Shown here: positions 8,227 to 16,799 of the stretch, one piece after another
Numbering within the stretch: position 1 is the first letter of the stretch
How the letters are laid out: the number at the start of each line of letters is the position of its first letter
From: Ettlia oleoabundans
Lineage: Eukaryota; Chlorophyta; Chlorophyceae; Chlamydomonadales
Reading direction: 5' to 3'
Length of the DNA stretch: 19,673 nt
NCBI GenBank assembly: GCA_019693395.1
Contig: JAAMXP010004444.1
Span: forward strand, 1,911-21,583
Translations under genes and position numbers: made by a program
The notes under the pieces: model-generated
What the model was told of the DNA's origin: nothing
Database searches by the model: none
What the model saw: only the letters and a program-made list of their open reading frames with translations

Positions 8227-11200
8227 ATGCCGTGCTTCGGCTTGTCGCTTTATGAATGCCCAGCGTCCCCAACTCAGCGCGGCTGGGCGCGCGCTGCTCG
8301 GGGGGCGACATCTTGTTTCTTTTTAGCGCCCCTTGCCATTGTTTTTCTGTGGAGGACTGGATACTTAGATTTAAATGGTAGTTTGGCAGGTGCGAGCCAC
8401 TGCGAGCGCAGGTGGCAGCGGTGCAAGGTCTGCAACGGGCTCCACCAGCTGCCCCCAGCTCTCTGACCGGCCTACTGCTGCGGCCAATGCGTGCCGGATG
8501 ACAAAAATGCATGTTTTTGGGTGCAGGCAACCAGCGCTTTGATGGCGTAGGCTCACCAAGCTTGGTCAAGTCGAGCACATGGGCAGCATCTCGTGCCAAT
8601 GCCACAAGCATGCAGGCGAGGTTGGGTTCTGCTGTGGCCTTGAGCAGCCCCGACTGGCAGGGGGCAGGATAAATGCACAGACAAGTTCCCTGACACATGG
8701 GAAGGGTGTTCCTGCTGCCTGTTCCCCGACTGCAGCTTCTCCGTCTGCCCCCGCCTCCATGGCACCCCATCCTGAAGCCGCATGAGTTGCAGCGAGGCCT
8801 GGCCTTTTATGGCAGCGGCTGCCGCATAGAGAAGGTGGCTGCCAAGCTGCTGGCAGATCAGCCAATCAAGGGCTTTACCATTGGCGGCAGCGTCACTCAT
8901 GGGGCGGGTGCCAGCAGTGAAGCGACAAACTACGCCTCACTGTTCTTCCGCTTCCTGAACACGACCTTCCCACACAGGTACAGCAATATGCCAAATAAGA
9001 ACGAGGGAGGCCTGAAAGACATTTGAAGGCAACAGGGCTGCAGATTGTTGTGTCCACATTGTTTCCTTATCATCTTCAGTGTGTGGTTGTGCACAGTTGC
9101 CAGGGCTGACATGGGGAGCCTGCCTCTTTGAAATGGCACCCATCGGACGTTGTTCTGCTCCAGGGGCCATCTGTTGTCCAATAAAGGCATAGGCGGCACC
9201 ACCAGCGGCATATTCTCGCTCTGCGCCGAGGCGCTGATACCGCCGGTGCGGCTCCTATTCCGTTAGTCTATTTATCAAGCTGGTTAGGCTGCTGCGGGAG
9301 CCATCCTGTCTGCTAGCTAGTCTATATGTAACCCATGCAGCATGTGCTCATGTGCCTGTGCTGCCTACCTGCTTGTCAAGTATGTTTCCTTACCTCGTCA
9401 AATTCCTGCCCATTTGCCCAGACATTTGCTGTCACCCAGTAAATCCCATCTGCCATGCTGCCTTTGCAGGATGCAGATCTAGTGGTAGCGGAGTTTACCT
9501 TCAACGAGCCAGGAGACCAGCCCTTCACCAGCCCGCAGCGCAGGGCATTTGAGCAGCTGCTGCGCAAGCTCGTGGGCCTGCCAGGCCGCCCTGCCGTGAT
9601 TGTGTTGCATCACTACGCCTGGTGGTTCTGTGTGGGGGACGGCGTGGACTCCGGGCTCTATTACCGCCCTGCAGAGCAGCAGTTCACCACTATGGCGCAG
9701 GTGAGTGGTAAAGGTGGTGTGTAGCGGTGACATGTCATGCATGGTCAATTTCAAGTGGATATGCATGTGCCAAACCATTGAGGAGGCATCAATTTGGTCC
9801 TTTATCAAAACGCGTCCTCGCTGCTGGCTACATCTAGCGCTGTATCATTGAGAGTGCCCACCTGCGCACTGCTTGTATGTCGTAATATGCTTCCTTGCTG
9901 CAGTACTACGACATGCCTTCCCCCTCGGTCAGGACTGCTGTGTGGCCCATGATGGCGGCTGATGTGGCCCCATTCAAGGTAAAACCACCCTCCCTGACAT
10001 GCATCCTGGCCTGGCCTCAACTAGAGGTTCCCTGGCACCAACTGGAGGTGCCCTGGGCACCAAATTCCTGCAGGGCCCTCCACTGGTGCCCGCAATGCAG
10101 CGCCATTTTGCTGCGCTGTATGGTGGTTGCTTTTGGGCGCAGTCTTGTTAAAGTTTGTAGCTTGGATTGGGGCTGTTTGCAATTATGCAATGAGGATCAG
10201 TAGCAGCAGTGGACACAGATATATGGCCTGCTGTCCTATGCTTTCTGCCTGGATTGTTGCCACACAGCGCCATGCTATGCTACCATGCATTTTGCAGGTT
10301 AGCCACGTGCTTAAGCCCAACCAGGTGTCCCCCCGAGGTGTTAATATCCCTGTGGCACCGCCAGGGACAGAAGGGGAATATTTCTTCTACGACAAAGTGC
10401 ACCCCTCTGGTGAGGTGGCTGACGCAGTAGGGGATGGGTACAAGGGCGTGTGGGAGGCGCAGCGGGTTTCACAGGTGGGGAACCACTCCTTTGCCCGGGT
10501 GGCAGATATTGTTGCCGGTGACTGCCTGGCGCCTTTCGTTAATGGAGACTATGTTACACCACTTTGCAAGACCATTTCCTCCATGCTGCTTTACAAAGAA
10601 TGGCGCAGAACATATGACATATCACAACAACATCTTGCCGCTCAGCCCTACTTTCGTGCACATATTTGATATTGACACCTGCTATTCTGCCATCGTGCAG
10701 ATGTGGGTCACCAAGTGATGGCTGAGCTGCTAGCAGGAGTTTTAATGAAAGCTGCGGAGAGCGTGGCGGCAGCTGGCAGCCTTTCAGCCTACTTGGGGGG
10801 GCCAGCGCTGGCAGACAGGCTCTCTTCTGGCAATAGCAGTAGTATGACAAACGTAGTGAGGGAGATTGACACACGCAGCAATGGCAGGGGCAACACTGAA
10901 AGCAACAACCAGCATAGCGTGGGCAGTGGCGGCAGCGGTGATAGCAGCATTAGCAGCAGGGGTGTGGGCACCAACCACAGCGGGAACGGCAGCAGCAGTT
11001 GTGAGAGCAGCGTCGACAAGCCAGGTCTGCCACCGCCAATGATCCCTGGGAATGCAGACGTGCCCACCTCAGTCTGTGCAATGCAGGTGCGGGTAGCTGC
11101 CACTGTACCTGTGTTTCAGACTCGCTGCTATCCCTGGAACTTGAGGGCATGGACAGAAAGCCACCTCATTTGCAAGCTGTGGCTATGCGATCTGCAATGC

Positions 11201-12447
11201 CTCCATGTGCTGTACTGGCATGCCCGGCCAGGACAGCTGGCAGCATCTGCCCATTGTTTGACTATCATGCTGTTTCTGTTGGGATTGACTCAGGTTATGC
11301 ATGGAACTCTTCACGCCACCTGCATCACTTTTTGCATGACTGCTTCGTGACTGGATGGAGGCGCAGGAGGCTTTCAAGGCGCTTGGTAGGGAGATGAAGG
11401 GTTTTGAGTACCGTCCAGAACGACCAAACGGCACCAGCCTTTTGGATCAGAAGTGGGGTTATAGTGGCCTTGCTATAGGTAGGTGCACCAAATCTTCAAC
11501 ATGTTTCCATATCCAGCACAAGGGTAGCAGACCCATTCTTGACAGGCAAACGCCTTTTGCCTAAAAAGATTTCTGTGTCAGATGTAGACAGCATGTGACT
11601 CGTCTGCTGCACAGAAGAGCAGCCTGCTTAGCATTTGCAGCATGAGTGGGTCGTTGTTGGTGTGTTAAATATGCAGGTGATTGGATCGTGCTGGAGCTCA
11701 GCACGGCAGATGACTCAAAGCAGGCGGGCAAGTGGGCCACCCTTTACCTTGGATACTTGCGCAGGTGGGGGGCGGTCATTAGCAGTATCGTTTCCAGACA
11801 AAGGCCCAGAACTCCCACGTCTGCATCATTGGGACCTTGACTGGCATGCCGTCTGTTGCCTGCAAGACAGCGCTCCATCGTTTAGTGCTGGGTCCTGTGA
11901 TGTTAACGTTGAGCACCACCCGTCACCTGGCTGTTGCAATATGTGTGTATGTGTCCGCAGCTATGAGGATATGGGAGTGGCAAAGGTGGCGTGCGAAGGG
12001 GGCTGCTCCTGCAAGAAGAGCATGATAGACGGAGGCTGGAAGCAGAAAGTGTCACTCACGCAAATCCATAAAGTACAGGCAAGCCCGCCCGCGCCCCCCA
12101 CCCCCCCACCCCCCCAACACACAGAACTGCTGTCGGTTGAGGTGTGCAGTGCCTTCTCACCTTTCTTTCATGGGCGGCTCACGCTGTTTGCTTGAGCACA
12201 ATGAGGAGATCTGTGTCAACGGTTTCCGTTTGTGGATGTGCAGGTAACTCAGCACCCAAAGTGCAGGGTTAAAGTGACCATCATCAAGCGCAGCAGCAGC
12301 AGTAACACAGGCAGTGGCAGTAGCATTGGCGAGGGTGGGCAGGGCCGCAGCAAATTTCAGCTGACTTCTGCCATGGTGTCCCATTTCCCGCTGGTGCTGG
12401 ACAATCGAATAGCTGGGCGGGCGGGAGGGCTGGCAGAGAACGGCTAA
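8227..12447 (+). CDS. Membrane-anchored SGNH/GDSL-like hydrolase with Cys-containing C-terminal domain
   Basis: Twelve exons join in frame: 8227-8389, 8527-8615, 8736-8977, 9164-9245, 9470-9700, 9904-9978, 10298-10409, 10701-11086, 11367-11478, 11677-11764, 11961-12078, 12244-12447 (633 aa). Residues about 29-42 (CFFLAPLAIVFLW after Arg-rich sequence) look like a type II signal anchor, suggesting a Golgi/ER or secreted-side enzyme. SGNH blocks: IGGSVTHGAGAS with candidate nucleophile Ser136; NKGIGGTTS (Gly block, about 171-178); AEFTFNE (Asn204 in the Asn-block position); YDKVHPSDVGH with candidate catalytic Asp326 and His329. A Ser/Gly/Asn-rich linker (about 370-435) follows, then a C-terminal domain (about 450-620) with WIVLEL, YLGYLRSYEDMG, CEGGCSC and CRVKVTI, probably beta-rich. 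Known SGNH enzymes hydrolyse esters of lipids or acetylated glycans; the substrate here is unknown. The exon 2-3 joint (8616-8735, GC donor CAG|GCGAGG) and the start Met are the least certain parts. Confidence 0.85.
10018..10060 (+). repeat. Two imperfect copies of a 21/22-bp repeat in an SGNH-gene intron
   Basis: CAACTAGAGGTTCCCTGG plus CAC (10018-10038) is followed directly by CAACTGGAGGTGCCCTGG plus GCAC (10039-10060). It lies within intron 9979-10297. Confidence 0.65.
12079..12243 (+). other. GC-AG intron 11 of the SGNH gene, with C-tract
   Basis: The intron starts CAG|GCAAGC and ends GTGCAG, joining KVQ to VTQHPKC in phase 0. A GT alternative (AAA|GTACAG, six bases earlier) would also be in frame but fits the donor consensus less well. 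Runs of C at 12084-12115 (6, 7 and 7 C separated by single A) make the opposite strand a strong G-quadruplex candidate. Confidence 0.75.
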
Positions 12448-12522
12448 GGTGCCAGAACGACTAGAGGCCTGCAAACTGATGAACAGCTACTGCACATTGA
12501 GAGAAGTTGTGTCATGTCCAGC

Positions 12523-12527
12523 TGTAA
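12523..12527 (+). terminator. TGTAA polyadenylation signal of the SGNH gene
   Basis: TGTAA lies 76 nt past the TAA stop at 12445-12447, in the usual spacing for green algae. Confidence 0.65.
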
Positions 12528-12605
12528 ACCAGGCTCCTGTCTGCCGCACAATACACCAAGATGTGCCTTGATGAACGTTCGAGACCCAAATACAATCGGT
12601 TGGCA

Positions 12606-12610
12606 TTACA
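12606..12610 (-). terminator. TGTAA polyadenylation signal of the TBC gene
   Basis: TTACA on the plus strand is TGTAA on the minus strand, 187 nt past the TGA stop at 12799-12797. Confidence 0.6.
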
Positions 12611-12796
12611 TCGTATGATGCTTGCAGCCCGAGGGAGGGGCTGGACAGAAGCTATGAGCAAAAGCAGCGTGCAAAGCATACAAGGAGGGATCACAGAACA
12701 AAAACAAACTGAATTTTGCAACTAGAATGAATTGGGGTATGCATGAGTTAGGTCGCTTGTTCGTTTGGGTGCCATTCGTTCTGTAGAAAAGAGAGG

Positions 12797-15700
12797 TCAC
12801 CGGCTCCACTGGGCTGCCTGCAGCTGTGCAAGCATAAGCACGCCCAAGGCTGCCAGGCCTGTGACGCTGGTAATGACTGCTGCTAGTGCTGCGCTCCGTC
12901 GCTGCACCGCCGAACCCTGCAGCAGTAGGGAGCACCAGCAAGGGCACAGCTTAAGTGAAGCATCAACCTCACTCTGTCAGCAAAATGTGGCTAAGCAAGT
13001 GCGTGTCTTGAGTTAAATGCAGCAGGACACAGGCAAGCTTAAAGAAAACGCAAGCCGTGAGCGGCCATTGTCGTCTGTCCTCAAGCTTTGCGATACAGTG
13101 TACCCCGTACTACGCTAGCAGCAAACAGCTAGCAGATCGCTGCTGCTGCTCCTTACAACACAGCTGGATCACCTGTGGGCTGAAGAGCGTCTGCAGCTTC
13201 TGCACAGTCTGCTTGCCAACCTGCCGGCGCCGGCGAGCTGCCCGCGGCTCCTCTGGAACCTTCCATCGCCCATCCCTGCATGCCAGGGGGGTAGTTTAAA
13301 AGCACTGATCACACTGGATACACCACCATTGCGCGGCGATGCATGGGAAGGGTGGAGTGTGCACAGCAAAGGCCAGCGCGTGAGGGCAGGACAGGGAAGC
13401 CAGTATGAAGTGGCGGGTAGAATCCTGGAACACGGGAGCCTGTGCGATTAAGGCCATTCGGTTCACGTCACACTGCCAGGAACGGCTCTGCTCTCAGCGC
13501 TTCAGCTTGCTGCAACCCAAAACAATGTTGGGTACGCCAAGCTGTACCTTAGATAGGCATCGATCGCTGCCGAGTGCTCCAGATGTATGCCTCGCTGGCG
13601 TGCCAGCTTGGCAGGCGGTACCGTCTGGTACAGAGCAGCAGCTTCCCTCGCCAGCTCATCAGCGTCAGGCTGCCCCGGTTGCAAGAACCGCATCTTTTTC
13701 AGCGTGGCGTAGGCAGCCAGCCCGTCGTCGCCGCACTCTAAAATTTGCTGCCGGCTGCCCTGCAGCCAACCCACAGCCATGGCACAACAACAGGTCGACT
13801 CACGGGCCGCACACGACATGCAGCTGGTTAGGCATTGAGCGACTGTTGATGAGCAACTAACCCCTGCCGCTCCTACCAGCCAGCCAGCACTTGCCTTAAG
13901 CGCCACTGCCGCCACGTAGAGGGGCATGAGGGGGTGCGAGGCCAGGAACAGGTCAAACAGCCGGGCTATCTGTCGCTGGCTGGGCACATCGTGGGCAAAC
14001 CACGTCATGTACCAACTGCACCAAAGCATGTACCAAGGCACCAACAGAAGGGGGGGAGGCTACAGGGGTTCCCGGTGTCTGAGCTGTCAAGAGATTAAGA
14101 GAGCTGTCACAGAGGTTTGCAGCGCTGGTGCTGCCTTATCCATCAGGTGGAGTGCGGTAGATGCCACCCTAAGCGGTGCACGCGTCCCAGTCGCCAGCCC
14201 TACATGCCCGCTGTGGCGGCGGCCGCTGCCCCCATACGCGTGCAAGCCGGCGCCCCCGCCCCGCGGCCCCCGCCCCTCCCCCCCCGCCCCCGTGCGCGTG
14301 TAGCGACACACCACCCCCAGCTGCTCCTTCCTTTGGGCTGGACAGCAAGGCCTAACGCAACCCAGGCACCTAAGCGCAAAGTAGGGCACCTCCAGTGCCG
14401 GCTCCTGCAGCTCCATCAGGTAGCGGTGCAGCTGGGGGTCGCACTGCAGAGGAACACATATTAAAGCGGCATGAGGATAGTGGGTGCGTGATAGGAAACA
14501 ACATACATCCTGTAAAGGTTTCAACCAGCAGTGCCCCCGTGGTTCTTTGCAGCAAAGGGAGGAAAGGCCGCATCATGGCATCGCGCTGTCATGGAGTGCC
14601 TAACACCCAGCACCACAGCTGCTCAACGCCAGTCAGCCACCCACAAACTACCGCTGCCTCATGTGCCGCAAGCAGCAAAACGCGCCGACCCACCCAAACA
14701 CATGCCCAACCTGCACCCAACAGCGCTGCTAGGTGCTACCCAAACAGTCAAGGCACCCGCAGGGGCGTCTGCTTTATGTGGGATACACAAACAAGCAAGC
14801 ACCCTGTACAATGATGCCGCGCACCGCGTACTTATGCAACGCCGCTGCTGCCACACACAGCACTGCAGCTCCCTCACACCACCTCCCACGGCACGTACTG
14901 CCAGCTGAACTGTACTGCCGCCTCAACCTGACCTGTTCCAGGATGGGATACAGCAGCTTAAGCGTCTCTGTGGCCGCTGATAGGTCGGGACGCGTGCAGT
15001 CCCGCAAGTGGCAGCTGGCCAGAGCTCGCAGCAGGCGGTAGGCTGGCAGCTCTCCACACACAAACAGCAGCACAGCCGAGATGTCGTGGAGCCCTGGGAG
15101 GGGGGCCGGGGCAATGGCAGGCCGGTGTAACATACTGGCGGGGGCAGGAGTAATGGCAGGACAGGTCGCAATCAGCTGCATGGGGTGAGCACAGCGGCAA
15201 GTGAAGTAGGCGCCATGATATGTGTCGAAATGGGCAAGGAGGAGCAGGGCGGCCGGCTGGCTGGCAAATGAGCTTCATTCTGCACAGCACAGCACTGCAC
15301 AGCATGGAACGGCACGGCACAGCATAGACCAGCCCATTGCACTGCAACGCTCTCCCCACCCCGGCTTGCACCTTGGTAGTAGTACAGCCCTCCCTCGTTG
15401 CCCGCAATGGCCCCATCCAGCACTCGCTGCAGTGCACGCCGCTTCGCCTCCCGCTCCGCCTCGCTCCAGCCTGTTGTTGCCAGCAATGAGCAAGCAACAG
15501 CATGCTCAGAGAGTAATTCATGCTGTTCCTCTCCCCCAAACAGGACCAGCTCGTAAAGGAAGCATATCTGACAAAAGAGGTGGCGGTTTTCGTGCCAAAC
15601 CGCTCAGCCGGAGGCCGTACTGCCCGAGGAAGGGAGCAGCCCAGCAGGGCCTGCTGCAAGGCCGCCACCTGCCTTGCCTATCTGTCATGAGTCCTGGCGG

Positions 15701-16440
15701 CGCTGAACAATGCACTTCGCTCTCCCTGCCCCACAGCAATGTTAGACCTTTGCAATAAGCCCTGTCAAGGCTACTGCCAGGATTGAAACGTCTGCTGCCC
15801 AGCGTGCGAAGATGAAAAAGCATGGCGCAGGGTGGCGACAGCTGGCAGTGAGGGGCGATCAAGACAAAGGCAGCTTTTGGGGTGCACCTTCTGTGAAGTT
15901 CCACAGTGAGCGAGCCATATCGCAGGTCACGACATGGCTGTCTTTGTGGGTGCTGGCGTAACGGTGGCTGTACAGCTCCGAATCCTGTTGTGCCCCGCTT
16001 GCGACACCAACCAGCAGCGGCCACACCCGTGCACGCAGCTGCGGGCAGATATTGGGGGTTGAAGGAGGGGAAAAATCACACAGTCGCGAATGAAGGCCCA
16101 GGAAGAAACACAGTAGTTACTCCTTGCAGGTGAGTTGCACAGTTGCATTGCAGAGCGGCACTGGCGGCGGCTTTCTTGGACGCGCCTGGCACTTACCCCG
16201 TCGTTAACCAAGCCTCGTATGGCTGCTATCTTCCTCAATTGAGTAATGGCGGCCTGTGGAAAGCGGACAAAGTGGCGTTTTCACGCAGCACATGGTTACG
16301 CCACCGAACAGCCCGCCGCTCCTGAATTCTCGGGGCAGCCTTACCTGACTATCCACCTCTAGCAGCAGGTCATTCACAGCCTTCACGGTGTGTGAGTCGC
16401 GATCATCGGCCGCTTTGCTGCCACGGCTGGTCCGGCCCAT
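12797..16440 (-). CDS. TBC1D20: TBC1D20/Gyp8-type Rab GTPase-activating protein, C-terminal membrane anchor
   Basis: Ten exons join in frame: 16440-16345, 16253-16197, 16038-15888, 15470-15372, 15093-14933, 14443-14370, 14015-13895, 13759-13548, 13275-13173, 12916-12797 (397 aa; human TBC1D20 is close to 400). TBC features in order: LRARVWPLL (52-60); the arginine finger in CDMARSL (Asp91, Arg94); the glutamine finger in YYYQG (Gln134); LHDISAVLL (136-144); WYMTWFAHDV (214-223); RLFDLFLASHPLMPLY (232-247). Both catalytic fingers are present, so it should be an active GAP. A basic segment (RAARRRR) precedes a hydrophobic C-terminal helix (about 366-391), the tail anchor that places this family in the ER; family members act on Rab1/Ypt1 in ER-Golgi traffic. 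Intron 7 (13760-13894) begins with GC (AAG|GCAAGT). The start could instead be the in-frame Met at 16494, 18 residues upstream. Confidence 0.93.
13760..13894 (-). other. GC-AG intron 7 of the TBC gene
   Basis: On the minus strand the donor is AAG|GCAAGT, the exact optimum for GC introns, and the acceptor is GGCTGCAG. It joins VAALK-type sequence (ending VALK) to GSRQQIL in phase 0, which fits the TBC1D20 family. No GT donor in the right phase is nearby. Confidence 0.85.
14252..14291 (-). repeat. G-tract cluster (plus-strand C runs) in TBC intron 6
   Basis: The plus strand has C runs of 5, 4, 5, 4, 8 and 5 separated by one to four bases. Because the gene is on the minus strand, the pre-mRNA carries the G runs and could form an RNA G-quadruplex inside intron 14016-14369. 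Confidence 0.7.
15281..15326 (-). repeat. Degenerate CAGCA/GCTGT pentanucleotide repeat in TBC intron 4
   Basis: TGCACAGCACAGCACTGCAC, then AGCATGGAACGGCACGGCAC, then AGCATA follow a loose 5-base period. It resembles the repeat at 4205-4245, and in both cases it lies in the 5' part of an intron of a minus-strand gene. Confidence 0.65.
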
Positions 16441-16799
16441 GCTGATATCATTCGCTATATTACATCCCTTTGCACTTCCCAACCCGACCAGCAATGCTCA
16501 GAATGTATTCAGGCTGTACAGCATCCACGTGGAGGCAGTGACCTGGCGAGGTGAAAATTAGTTGAATGCAATCCAGAGTCGCTTCAAATTGCGGCGGCAG
16601 CGCGCCCCGAATGCTGTAAATCTCGTCCGTTAACTGCACGGACCTTCATTCCTGACGCCCTCAACCACGGCTCACGGTCCTGCCCGCTTGTTAAGCTTCC
16701 GCCCCTCTCAGGCTTGTTTGCACACATAATTGCGCGACATTAGCCTGCGAGCTAACTCTCAATAGAAATTTGCCACAGGTTACGTGTTGCGCTACGCCA
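16441..16799. promoter_or_regulatory. Shared divergent promoter region, TBC gene / ABCB transporter
   Basis: 359 bp separate the chosen start codons of two divergent genes. It must hold both promoters and 5' UTRs. No clear TATA box or other element is seen. If the TBC protein starts at the upstream Met (16494) the region shrinks to 305 bp. Confidence 0.5.

Larger units (their letters stand above)
12448..12796. other. Convergent intergenic region between SGNH and TBC genes
   Basis: 349 bp hold both 3' UTRs. The two poly(A) motifs, one per strand, are about 80 bp apart and do not cross, so the two transcripts could end without overlap. No other gene is visible. Confidence 0.65.

Noticed and set aside
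11087..11350. Continuation of the SGNH exon 8 frame past 11086
   Set aside because: The donor CAG|GTGCGG and the acceptor GCGCAG at 11366 join CAMQ to EAFKALG in phase. The read-through sequence is Cys- and Leu-rich without similarity to the family-like domain.
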